Origin: Scatophagus argus
Taxonomy: Eukaryota > Chordata > Actinopteri > Scatophagidae
DNA: 64,000 nucleotides
NCBI RefSeq assembly: GCF_020382885.2
Contig: NC_058512.1
Span: forward strand, 7,156,802 to 7,220,801
Reading direction: 5' to 3'
This document shows, in pieces, positions 44,069 to 54,660 of the stretch (its first letter is position 1; the number at the start of each line of letters is the position of its first letter). Below the pieces are notes generated by a model, which saw only the letters and a list, made by a program, of their open reading frames with translations, was not told the DNA's origin and ran no database searches. The position numbers were made by a program, and so were the translations under genes.

Positions 44069-44106
44069 TTGAAGGAAAACACTCATCTAACGCAACACAA
44101 TGGCAG
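44069..44106 (+). CDS. ak1: ak1 exon 2 with start codon (residues 1-3, split)
   Basis: Acceptor TGTCTTTCAG at 44059-44068; 31 bases of leader, then ATGGCAG and donor GTAAAT. Only 7 coding bases (44100-44106). Confidence 0.85.
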
Positions 44107-46010
44107 GTAAATAATATCTTTATCTATCTATCTCTATCTAGCTTTTATTTGCACTGTAAATCTTATGGAGGTAAAACAAAGCAGAAGCAGACTGGTTCTG
44201 GTTTATTATACTCTACTGCCCTCTTTTGCTGATTTTTGAGAATACAGTAGAGTCTTAACATTTAACATTGCCCATATATTACAAGAAACTGCACTTAGAT
44301 ATGATTGATAGACTGTTATGATGTTCCAAATGCAAGAAAACATCTTCATCAATTTTAAATATGCACTGCAAACACACACAAAACACACACAACACAACCA
44401 GACAGACAAACACGCAGCAAATTCTCACAACACATACAAATATTGATGACATTTGCTTTATTTGCTGGTGTTTTGTCCATTTGCATGTGCTGCAGTGCCT
44501 TCGAGCTCTCTCAGTCGTTGTATATACCTGGCTACATAAGATTATTAGGTGACAACTGTTGCCGTGGCAACACTGTTTGAGTCATAGCACAAACCTCCAC
44601 TAAAGCAAGCACAGTAAAAACAGCCTAGTTGACCAGGCGACACTGTGACCTGCAAGTTAAAAATGGGAAATACGTGCATTGCCGAGTCCATTGAACGCCT
44701 TTCCTCCACACCTGACTGTCGAGACGGTTTGTTACAAAAATCTTTTATCAGTGAATTTAACTAATCTACCTTGCTGGAGGAAAGCTTTGTCACATCACAC
44801 ATTTTTCACTTATGAACTTCTTTTGTTCATTTCAGACAAAATTAAAGATGCCAAGATCATCTTCGTTGTGGGTGAGTACACTCCGAGTCTGAAATTTGTC
44901 TCATTTTGCACCACACAAAACATTTAACCTCAGCTATTTACCACTGCTTTCAGGTGGGCCTGGCTCTGGAAAGGGCACCCAGTGCGAGAAGGTAGTTGCA
45001 AAGTATGGCTACACCCACCTGTCATCTGGTGATCTGCTCCGAGCTGAGGTGGCTTCTGGCTCTGAGAGGGGCAAGCAGCTCAAGGCCATCATGGAGAAGG
45101 GAGAGCTTGTGCCCCTGGTAAGAGGATGGGGATAAAAAATTAATTTCATAATTTTCACAAAAAATATTGTTTTTTGATTATATACTTGAGCAATACCACA
45201 GGTTTATTATCTAACTACATTGTACCTAAACCTAACAGTCTAATGCAACAATCCTACAATAAATCCCGCTTTTATGAAGATTATAATGTTCATATTTTTA
45301 AACAGTCTTAAAGAGGTGTTGAGCCTCCTCTTACTTAAGGGAAGAGCAAAGTAACAGAAACAACTGTCAGTCTAATAAACCACCAGAAGTGCCTTATCAT
45401 TGAGAAGGTTCATCATAATGTCTTGGGTCTGCTTTCAGGACACAGTCTTGGACATGATTAAGGATGCCATGATTGCCAAGGCTGATGTGTCTAAGGGCTT
45501 CCTTATTGATGGCTACCCCCGTGAGGTGAAGCAGGGTGAGGAGTTTGAGAAGAAGGTAGGAGAGGGCATGAGACGTCGAGCTGTAACTCATCACTGAAAC
45601 AAGGAGAAAAAAAACCCCAAATCTTAAACCAGCGAACTGTCTTTGATCCCAGATTGGCAAACCCTGCCTGCTGCTGTATGTTGATGCAAAATCAGAGACC
45701 ATGGTCAAGAGGCTTTTGAAGCGCGGTGAGACCAGCGGCCGCTCTGATGACAACGAAGAGACCATCAAGAAGCGTCTGGACTTATATTACAAAGCAACCG
45801 AGCCAGTCATCACATTCTACGAGGGCCGTGGCATTGTGAGGAAGGTCTGTATAAGTGCTATGAAGGAGCAAATTTAAATATATATATAAAAATGTATAAT
45901 GTATACGCGTATTCTCACACAAGTCATCTTGCTTTGCTTAGGTTGACTCCGAACTGCCAGTGGATGACGTCTTCAGCCAAGTTTGCAAGGCTATTGATGC
46001 ACTGCAGTAA
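44100..46010 (+). CDS. ak1: Adenylate kinase 1 (cytosolic), complete, six coding exons
   Basis: Catalyses ATP + AMP to 2 ADP, buffering adenine nucleotides in muscle, brain and red cells. Coding exons: 44100-44106, 44836-44871, 44954-45117, 45439-45555, 45653-45844, 45942-46010. Frames join throughout to 585 nt, 194 residues, equal to human AK1. The P-loop GGPGSGKGT is at residues 15-23 (Lys21); the AMP-site DGYPRE at 93-98 contains Arg97. Arg128, Arg132, Arg138 and Arg149, the substrate-binding arginines of the family, are all kept ([12 protein letters not shown], then [10 protein letters not shown]). The short LID is typical of AK1 and excludes the long-LID AK2/AK3/AK4 forms. Start: [14 protein letters not shown] fits AK1 N-termini. 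All catalytic residues are intact; no oddity. Confidence 0.97.
44120..44142. repeat. (ATCT)n microsatellite
   Basis: Short tetranucleotide run just after ak1 exon 2. Confidence 0.85.
44836..44871 (+). CDS. ak1: ak1 exon 3 (residues 3-15)
   Basis: Acceptor TTCATTTCAG, donor GTGAGT; a 36-bp micro-exon encoding [12 protein letters not shown] and one base of Gly15. Confidence 0.93.
44954..45117 (+). CDS. ak1: ak1 exon 4 (residues 15-69, P-loop and AMP-binding region)
   Basis: Acceptor TGCTTTCAG, donor GTAAGA. Encodes [19 protein letters not shown] and [12 protein letters not shown], ending ELVPL in phase 0. Confidence 0.97.
45439..45555 (+). CDS. ak1: ak1 exon 5 (residues 70-108)
   Basis: Acceptor TGCTTTCAG, donor GTAGGA. 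Encodes [11 protein letters not shown] and [20 protein letters not shown]; phase 0 at both ends. Confidence 0.97.
45653..45844 (+). CDS. ak1: ak1 exon 6 (residues 109-172, LID arginines)
   Basis: Acceptor TTGATCCCAG, donor GTCTGT. Encodes [24 protein letters not shown] and [11 protein letters not shown]; phase 0. Confidence 0.97.
45942..46010 (+). CDS. ak1: ak1 exon 7 (residues 173-194 and stop)
   Basis: Acceptor TTTGCTTAG. Encodes [18 protein letters not shown], then DALQ and TAA at 46008-46010. Confidence 0.96.
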   Translation, partial: VDSELPVDDVFSQVCKAIDALQ

Positions 46011-46710
46011 AACAACATAACTGGATGAGCTGTGCCTAGTTGTTGTTGTTTTATTTATTTATTTATTTAATCTTCTCTTCTCAGAATCAATTTCATAAGG
46101 ACAAAACACGCAACAGAAACAATACTCTTCCCACTCATTTTGGTTAAAAATACCGAAGGCCATTAAGGTCCAAAGATGCCTTAACTGTACTCCTCCAGCA
46201 ATAGGAATTCACAGTTTTAAGCTTACACAGCCATCAGTCTGCTTAAAGTGGCATCTAGAGATCCATTTATTTATTTTTATTTACTTTGTTTCTACATAAG
46301 TCTTGCTCTCAGTCTGGTGAACATGTCTGTGGATGCATCCAAGTGACATTTCAAAACATACTGCACACAGGAGGTACCAACCATCTCCTAACCTTTAAAG
46401 CACTTTGCTCACACTTGGGCAAACCTGCACTTTACACAATCCTTTTTTCTCTCTTTGACCCTGCCATATTGAGTCCAGACCTCATGGAAAAAGGAAAAAG
46501 ACTCCTTTATGATTGTGTCATTGAACAATGGCAGAGATCACCCATGTTGGCAAACTGGTGAAATACGTGTACATTCATGGACTTCATACACTTACAGCTA
46601 CAATCACAGGTTCTATTTTTTTCATCAAGGTGTACACATGTAATAAGGTGTCTATAAAGTGGTATATAACAAGAATGAAATTAAAGTATAAGGAAAAACA
46701 CATAATATGT
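46011..46710 (+). other. ak1: ak1 3' untranslated region (end uncertain)
   Basis: No AATAAA occurs within the first 600 bases after the stop; a variant ATTAAA at 46680-46685 is the best candidate signal. An ATTT-rich stretch (46052-46070) could act as an AU-rich stability element. The end is inferred. Confidence 0.4.
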
Positions 46711-47298
46711 GCAATATATATTTATACTATTTAGTAATACATTATGAGTAATCCTGGACAACCGCATACACATGCCTAAACAAGGGACTTTGATAACATT
46801 TCAAAGTTGAAAAAGGAAATGCTTTTCTATTCAGAAAACATGGCCAAGGTGCTGGGGCATGTAGACACAACAGGATACAGGACACGCTGCTGCAGCCACT
46901 ACTGTTATTCTAACCTTTCCTTTGAGCCCGTGATGAACAACAGGTCTTCCTTTACCTCTCACCTTCCTCCCACACACACACATGTCCAGCTGGCCAAGCA
47001 AACACTGCAACAGGTATCCGGACCAGCCTCCAAGGAGAGCTCTGATCATGACTCTGCACTGTAGGGATAAGGAAGAGGAAAACAGCTTCTGAGGGGGGAC
47101 AGGATGCGTCTATCGGAAAGTCAATCAAGAAGAGCCGTCCGTATGCACTTTCATAAAGTCATCGAGGATGCTGTTTGAATGCTTGGAATGCTGCTCTTAC
47201 CTCATAAAAGCAGAAAACAAAGGAAAATAAAGGAGGTGGCAGTGATATTTATCACGTACAGCAGGGAAAGACAGAAGGGGACACATTTCTGTGAATGT

Positions 47299-47310
47299 GG
47301 GGGGGGGGGG
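47299..47310. repeat. Homopolymer G12
   Basis: Twelve consecutive G residues; a likely sequencing or assembly length uncertainty. Confidence 0.95.
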
Positions 47311-48220
47311 AGAGGAAACTATGAGCCGGAGTGAACCTCTTATGAATACAGTCTGAAGATGACCCCTTGAACTACCAAGTGCAGAAATAGTGATGCAATT
47401 GCAATCTTGCCATTCCTTTATTGTAGGTAAAGCAAGACATACTGTATATTCAGTTTTAGGTCACTCAGAAGTAGTATAGATGATCAACTTGGTCAAGGAA
47501 TAATCAGCCACAAGGAGGGAAGAGCTTACATTCATCAGGATGAGAAACATTCATCACATGTAGATATTGTAAGTGTCAACAAAAATAAATTGTTTCCCAT
47601 CCACCTGCAGAACTAAAGGTTATATCCTTGAAAATGGGCTTAATGGCCAAGGCAGATAAGCTAATTGTGTGCACTTACTGTACCTGCAGAGTCTGACATA
47701 ATTATAGGGAGAGTAATGTGCAATCATCTATGAATATCACACACCGGTTTGGCATCATCTACTTTTTCAATTAGGCCGGTAATACTAAAATAAACCAGAT
47801 GGAAAATGTACTGTCACTCATGAATTCCAAAGAAATCCCGTAGGCTGAATGTAACCTGGTCATGCAGCTTTAAACATGGGTAGCTGTCACATGCATGCAG
47901 TTTTGTGACTCCAGTGTAAAATTATCCAGTACCACTCACTTAACTGAATCCTACATTTCCAGCAAAAACCCCTCTTGAATTATATTCACGTTCAAGTGAG
48001 ATCTGATTTTACAAGTGAGATGTTTCTATAATGAAGTCCCTGTCAATTAGCTACCTCGTGGGATTTTAGAAGTACATTCAATTCCTTTTGTAACCCTGAC
48101 GGGCTTCTGTTCATCTAGTATCAGTCTCGGATATGACCGCTGCAAGGCCATGCGTCAGATCCCCCCTTGGAGGACGATAAGGAAATGAGAAAGCTGGTGC
48201 ATACACTTGATTTTCTATGA

Positions 48221-48239
48221 CTCTCTCTCTCTCTCTCTC
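48221..48239. repeat. (CT)n microsatellite
   Basis: About nine CT units. Confidence 0.9.
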
Positions 48240-49539
48240 CTCTGGTCTACACTGTGGCGGACTGGCTGGCTGGCACCACAGAGACCCAGTGGCACCGTGC
48301 GGGAACCAGCGTCAACCTGTGATGAAAGATGAAGGCCGATTGTTTCCTGTTATTGAAACACTACTCATGGGCGGGGGTGTAGAGTCGGGGGTAGGCTTCA
48401 ATAAAAAGGAAAGCCATTGAAAGAGAGTGCTACTGTAGAAGTGTCTTCTGGCCAGCCTCAGATGTGATGGAGCACCTCAAATGAATGCCAGCTGCGGCAT
48501 ATGCCTCTAAATCCAAGTCATGTCAACTACTAAAGGATAGCAATTATTTAAGTAACACAGAGTACAAGTGTAAGGCAAAATCGTCTCTGCTTGGTGTAGT
48601 ATCCCATGTGCCCATTTCTTTGTTCGTGCTGCCTGAAGGAATGAGGTCAAAGCAAGTTCACAGAGTGAATGAGCAGCATATCAAGTAGTGTCAGAGACAA
48701 GGCTCTGTGTACAGCTGTGGATATGTTAGCACTTGTCAGTTACTCCAATTAGCCATTAAGCACTTGTGATCTGCAATCATGGATTAACTAGGTTTGCCCT
48801 GCTGCTGAGTGTCTATAGTTTAAGCGCACATTAAGCTCAATTTAGAATTACAGAAGCAGATATGTTCTTTTCTTCAGTATCTCGAGCATGTGTATTATCA
48901 GCTAAACTGCTTAACTGAAGAGAAGAAAACTGTGGGATAAATATTGATCCACTTGTCAAATCAATAGAGTTCAAATCAGAGCCATTACAATAGTTTATAC
49001 AAAGTTTCCAATTACTAGGCAAGCCTACACTGCCTCCTTCAAGCCTTGCATTTATTATGACTTTGCGGCACTGAATCTGTAACAAACAGATTTTATTTTT
49101 TTGCATTGTTACTGCACTTCCTTCCTGTGATGTGCAGGTACTTTGTGTTTCTGAATCACAAAGTTGATATATGAGAGAGGAAATACGCAGGTAAAGTCAG
49201 TCCGGGCCAATTTCCACATTTACCCAATTCATTTTTAGTTTAAAAAGCAGTCCTCAGTTTCAACAGTTAGTCGAGCACTTCTATAATTGATTTTTGTGCT
49301 CTTTCCTAGCATTAGTTTTGTACCTGACTGGACTTATTTTATCATCATGAAGCTCTGGTTGCTCAGAATAACTGGAGACATGTCCACCTGACAAATGAGT
49401 ATACACTACAGGCCAGTCAGGGTGCCAGACCGCTAAATTCTCCCAGCACTCCTTCTGGCCAGTCAGGGCCTGGAGATACACTTTACTACTAACACTCCTT
49501 TCAACTTTTTAATGTCAGGATTAGGAACAAATCTAAATG

Positions 49540-49822
49540 TTCAGTGCACAGGATTTAGGGGGAAATGTTGGCAGAAAATGAATATTATATTTACATGTTT
49601 TCATCCATGTAAGCCTATAATCATCTAAAAATTAGAATTGTTGTGTTTTTCATACCTTAGAATGAATCCTTTACAGCAATACTTCCTCAACAGACTCTGC
49701 TGTGCTGCATTGCCATGTTTCTACTGTAGCCCAGAAAGGACAAACCAGGGAAGGAGTATTTGGTTGGTTGCAATCTGCAATCTCACCACTAGATGCCACT
49801 AAAGCCCACACTGGACCTTTAA
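49540..49822. mobile_element. Short non-autonomous teleost repeat (copy 1)
   Basis: Left end GTGCACAGGATTTAGGGGG and right end CTCACCACTAGATGCCACTA, followed by ACTGGACCTTTAACTG, are diagnostic of a common teleost short repeat, about 280 bp. The right part recurs at 50590-50671. No coding capacity. Confidence 0.65.
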
Positions 49823-50559
49823 CTGAAAATTGCTTGACTGGCTTTTCTCACTGAAGAGCAGAGGGGAGGAGGAAAGAGCTTGTTTTTAATCTCTTGCTGC
49901 ATACCAGTGTTGCTGTTAACACTACACATGACATAAACACACACACACACAGTCAAAACAGGGGTTACAGTGTGTGAAATTTTGTTTGCCACAGCAGTTT
50001 TGTGCTGCTGTAAATGCTCTAAATGCTTTTGTAGCATTGTTGAAGTCTACATGTGTTTCTCTTTCCTGCTGCTCCTGTGCTCTGCCTGAGGACAGAGTGT
50101 GTGGAGAGTTGATTTGACGCAATGAAAACGCCTCTGAGTCTGTTCAGTACATGAAGGATGCTTCGTCTACTCTTTGCTCAAATCTATTTTTCCTCACAAG
50201 CCACTAGTGGTGCAGTCATCAAAGATAAATGATGTGCCTCCAAGAGAAGCTTTTGCTTTTTCTCATTTTAGCTTTCATCCAGATAAACTGATTAGCCAAC
50301 AATAAAGACAGATTCCTTTATTTTTTAATATGCAAATACAATACATGGTGTGAAACTTTCTTTTAACTCTTTTGAGACTTTTGAAACAACTGTTCTGAGC
50401 AGTTTTAATTAAGTTATCTGTAACCCTTAGACAAAATATGAATAATAAAAATTAAAAAAAAACAAAACAAAACATAAAACTGAATTCTCCATATAAAGAA
50501 ATGATCAATATAAGCAACTATCATGTAAATTTGACATTTCTTTTCGGCGAAGCTTTGCC

Positions 50560-50671
50560 TACTCTATCTCTCCTGACTTCGCTGCTCAGAGTGAGGAGTA
50601 TTCAGTTGGATGGAATCTGCAACCTCACCTCTAGATGGCACTAAATCCTACTACTGGTCCTTTAACTGATA
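50560..50671. mobile_element. Short non-autonomous teleost repeat (copy 2, truncated)
   Basis: GGAGTATTCAGTTGGATGGA, AATCTGCAACCTCACCTCTA, GATGGCACTAAATCC and CTGGTCCTTTAACTG align with the right part of the copy at 49752-49822, in the same orientation and about 0.85 kb away. The left part is missing. Confidence 0.65.
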
Positions 50672-51640
50672 AATGGAAAATAATCTCAATACAAGCGCTG
50701 TAATTACACTGAGATTGCCTCCCTGAGGCATACAAACCTCACTTCTACATTATACTCATTCAGCTGACTGTTCTCATCACTGTCAGTGCTTTTATCATTT
50801 CATTTGCAACACAACAAAGACAGACCGATGCTACGCTGTGCTGTTAAGTAGACGTGTCACGCATGTTGTGCAGGTGGAAAGCTAAGGGCTAAGGGTTCAG
50901 AGTACATACAGTTCTATTCTTTGTAGGGGGTGTGCTTTGAAATATTACTGTATTTATGGTCAGCCACATCGCAATCACAGCCTAACCACAAAAAAATAAC
51001 ACAAAATATTAACCACATTCAAACACAAGGGAACGAACACTTAGAACATGACACTTCACAATTACATTTCAACAGACTGTAATGATGCAAATACTGAGCA
51101 TGACTGGGGAAACCAAGAGAAGTGGCATTTAAAAAAAATGAAAAACCCAGCTATAATTAAAGGAATCTAACAGAATATTTGAGACAACAATGTTAGGATA
51201 TTACTAATACGGGTGACTGATGTTCTGCTGGAAATAGTTTGATGCCAAATTAAGTTATGACTCTTGAAGGTCTTCCACGAAGGCGAATTTATCCACCCTT
51301 TGTCTAGAAATCCTCATGTTAGCCCACTTTGGAAAGTACCACTACAGTTTGTCACACAAGAGTGTATTCCGAAAATGTCAGAGAAATTGTTGTTTTTGTT
51401 CATCATCATCATCATCATCTGTGGGTCAGTAGCCTACTGTGTGATATTTATTTCCTCTTCTCCTAATTCAGCCATGTCCTTATAAGATTCAAATGGCCTA
51501 TTTTAAGCTTTTTAGCAATATTTCCAGTGAGAGCTGGAAGTTGAAGGTGAAGAGCTGCCAAAATAAGAGACCAAGCTGTCACAGAGCAGATGAGAGTGTA
51601 AGTTACCTCAGAGATTAAAAGCTATGGCTTAAACGGGGCT
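50672..51640. other. Intergenic DNA upstream of the putative eng promoter
   Basis: AT-rich; an (ATC)n run at 51401-51419. No gene seen. Confidence 0.45.
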
Positions 51641-51699
51641 TTCATTATATATAAAATTAATTTGTGCAATAAAATCACTGAACTAACTGAGACCCTGTG

Positions 51700-51945
51700 T
51701 TGTTTCTGCGTTGACCAGATAAGACAATGCTCTGACAGGGGCAGCATGAAGTGGGAAAAGAAAAGAAAAAAGAAAAAAAAAGACCGGTGGGAGGAGTACA
51801 AAAGTAAATCTGTACCGCCCAGGCTGCACAAAACTTTGGAAAGTCCTGACATCCTTGACGTTAGTGCACATCGCTGAAGGCAGACGCATGCGCTCCTGTG
51901 GATTACAAAGCCGCGCTTACTCGAGAAAGCCACCGTTTCTAAAAA
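51700..51945 (+). promoter_or_regulatory. Probable promoter and non-coding first exon of the right-hand gene (putative eng)
   Basis: CpGs rise here after a CpG-poor stretch. A GATA motif (AGATAAGA, 51718-51725) precedes an A/G-rich run, and a weak TATA-like TACAAAAG lies near 51797. A donor AAAAA|GTAAGT ends a possible exon at 51945. It would splice to an acceptor CCTTCACAG at 52990-52998. GATA factors act in blood and endothelium, where endoglin is expressed, but one motif proves little. Confidence 0.35.
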
Positions 51946-52998
51946 GTAAGTTTTGACACTCATGACTTTGCTTTTCCTCTCGTATTGACTCGGGGTTGCG
52001 TGGGCTACTTTGTTTCCCTGATAGCTTGCATGGCAGTAACTCTTGTCAGCCGTTATAATACTCTTTCCTTAATAAAACAGACTAGTCGTCGACAATAAAA
52101 CAAACTAGTCTGTCACTCTTTTGATGTGTCCAGCCGATGTTGCGGTCAAACAAACAGGAAGTACTAATCAAACAGGAGTTGTGGCCAAAAAAGTCGTGTG
52201 TGAGGGATCCGTTTTGCCACATTAATTCCGTTATCAAGATTAGCGGACTCTTATTTCACAAAGTGAGCCTCTTCTAAAGTATCCCCACTTTTTTTTTTAC
52301 TATTGGAGTTAAGGTTTAAAGGCATTTTGCTCTTCCAGTCAGTAAGTCTAAGGAAATAACGTTTCTGTTTGGCGTTGGAAGAACATAAACAGTTTACTCA
52401 GGCTCTTCCTTTCCCTCTATATGAATCATAAAACAAGAGCAGTCTCCTTCTTATCTGATCTCGGCATTGTGGTATTATTTAAAGAAAGCGATGCCGTAGT
52501 GCTTCCGGAAACGGTCGGCCAGAAGTTAGTGACCACCAGATAACCCTTGGGTTCAGACCCTCATTGTGCACCAAGCAGAAATATTGTGGGATTGTCTCAG
52601 GAAGACAATCCTGTCATCTCACTGAAGGAATGTAAGACATTTAAGCAACATTTCCCTTACTGTCAAGGTTGAATAGCTCGGGCAAATGGCCAGTGCTCCA
52701 TTGTGTTCAGTTATTTTGTTTCATGGAAGTGGGATTTAGTCAGACATCTTAAAAGAGGTAAACTGCAATTTTAATGTTCACGTGAATCATCGATAGGCTA
52801 CTTATGTGTGGTTAAACAGCATCAGAGTTTTGTGTTGCAACGCTTTCATGACACAGGAGAAAGACTCGTGTACATGAGTGGGACAGTGACATGCATGAGA
52901 CTGGCGGCGGATCACATCCTTGCCAACCATCACATCAACTCATTGTTTCCCGCCTCCTTTCTTTTCTTTCTTTCTCCCTGACCTTTCAACCTTCACAG

Positions 52999-53194
52999 AC
53001 TGGAATTGTCTGCGCTTCTGCTGTCACAGTCGGTGCTGCTCTGCCGTTAGACAAGGACGCTTCAAACTTCAACACTTCACACCCCAGAGACCCAGACTCA
53101 GCTTCCACCAGCACCTCAAAATCAAGCTTCACAGAGATGGAGGGTCACGTGGCACGGTTTGCTCTGCTCATGTGCATCATGGCTGCAGCCTCTG
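52999..53194 (+). CDS. eng: Signal-peptide exon of a secreted or membrane protein, putative endoglin; coding part 53137-53194
   Basis: After acceptor CCTTCACAG the exon has 138 bases of leader, then ATG at 53137 (context CAGAGATGG, good -3 A/G) and MEGHVARFALLMCIMAAAS, a textbook signal peptide, ending in phase 1 at donor GTAAGT. No other exon of the gene can be identified. Endoglin is a homodimeric TGF-beta/BMP9 co-receptor of endothelium. The name rests on context: mammalian AK1 is followed by ENG in the same orientation, the human ENG signal-peptide exon is also short (67 coding nt) and ends in phase 1, and its first intron is also about 10 kb. The signal peptide itself carries no family signature; another secreted protein is possible. 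Confidence 0.5.
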
Positions 53195-53734
53195 GTAAGT
53201 CTACAGGCTGATATTAAATGCTTTTGACATTTGGAGCTCTTGTTACTGGGTTTCATTATAAAACACCAACATGAAAACACAATTATTGAGAAGTGTATTA
53301 CCTTAGACAACAGACCATGGGCCATGGGATTTAGTCAGTTTTGAGTCTCCTGGTTATATTTCTGTCAATCAAAAGTTCAAAGGCACATAGTCCTGCCCAT
53401 CTCAGGACATAATATTACATGCTGTTGTGTTGTTTGTTGCTGTGTGTGTGTAGCTTTTGGCTTGAATGGTGGTTTATCCCCACAGCAGCTCAAAGATCAT
53501 ACAGCGCAGTATGTTAATAGAGAAGGGAGATTAGGATCACAACACCAGAGCTAAGTTCAAAACATATTGAACTCCAAATGACATTCAGACTGTTAATCCA
53601 CTGAGTCATCTTGGAAAGAGTTTGTTTGTGTAGTTTTTCAGGTTTTACAGAAAAAGAATATTTTATTGAAATACAATCCGGGCACAGGAAAGAAGAAAAA
53701 CTTGTGGGCCGCTCATTGATTTTATGTGATCCTC

Positions 53735-53960
53735 TTCGGTTGGCCTCTTCCAACACTTCCTCCACCAGCTGCCCGTGGCTGCCCATATCAAATTCAAACC
53801 TGTAATCCATACAAGGTGGCAAAGGGAGCTGAAACCCACCTCGTGCCCTCAGGCCACGATCCAGCCTCAGACTCTTACCAATACTCTGCATTGCTGCTTC
53901 AGGCTGTTGGGTCTCACTTCGCTGCAACAATCTGGCGTTTTGCGGTGGCTGCATGGTTTT
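53735..53960 (+). mobile_element. LINE reverse-transcriptase 3' fragment
   Basis: Forward codons HQLPVAAHIKFK at about 53764-53799 match the LHWLPV-ARI-FK motif near the C-terminus of L2/CR1-type LINE ORF2 proteins. One frame away, YKVAKGAETHLVP continues the same region, showing a one-base frameshift. The remainder is degenerate. Dead 5'-truncated copy; the clade is uncertain. Confidence 0.55.
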
Positions 53961-54484
53961 GAATTAATGAGTTGATGCTAAAATATTTATTATTGATTAC
54001 CATTCCATTTAAATCCCCTGATAACATTTGAAAAATATTGGTAACAAAAGTGCAGTATGCTAAGCAACTTTAGTTAAAAACATGGGGGAGAAGATATAGT
54101 TTTAAATCTGTTATAGATTAACTGGTATTTTCAAAGCATATGAATGTGATAATGAATATGTAAAGTACAATTTCCTTCAGACTCTAAATGCCATAAAAGC
54201 AAGCATAATGCACACTCCTGTTTTGTAATGCAGTTTTAACATGAACTGTCAGCAAAATAAGGTTGTCTGCATTAAAGGTGCTTGAAGGTGAAGCTAATAA
54301 CAAATAACATTTTTCTTCCTCTGCGTCTTCGCACATACATCAGAAAAATAAACTGGCATTTCCAGCTTGCTTTTTTTAAAAATAAGGCAACATGGCCCTG
54401 GAAAGCATACATCACTGTTAGAAATATGTGCCAGAGAAAACAAGCCTGTTCACCGAATCTGGCTTCGGTTCTGACCTCCTGTAT

Positions 54485-54660
54485 GACAAATCACAATATT
54501 GCCACAAGTGCTAAACACCCTCTCAGCAGGAGTGCTGGTGGCAGGGATACAGAGGTATTTTTTGGCCAACTGGCAGACTTGTGGAGAGTTGACCTCATGT
54601 AGTTTCCACCGCAGGGGACGAGTCTCACTGTCTGCTGGTGAAGTCTGTAAGGAGCTGTTT
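54485..54660 (-). mobile_element. hAT transposase C-terminal (dimerisation domain) fragment
   Basis: Minus-strand codons give WKLHEVNSPQVCQLAKKYLC, then IPATSTPAERVFSTCGNIV: the conserved hATC dimerisation motif (A-K-YL-IPATS-P-ERVFS-GN-V). The expected basic segment after it is lost and no DDE core or BED zinc finger is nearby. An inactive remnant of a hAT transposon (or a decayed domesticated copy). Confidence 0.85.

Larger units (their letters stand above)
46711..49535. other. Intergenic DNA between ak1 and the next gene
   Basis: No exon is supported. A run of 12 G (47299-47310) and a CT run (48221-48239) are present; the rest is unremarkable. Confidence 0.45.

Noticed and set aside
52891..53211. 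Longer upstream start for the putative eng frame (ATG at 52891)
   Set aside because: It would put over 80 Ser/Thr-rich residues before a clear signal peptide, and its beginning lies upstream of a good splice acceptor at 52998.
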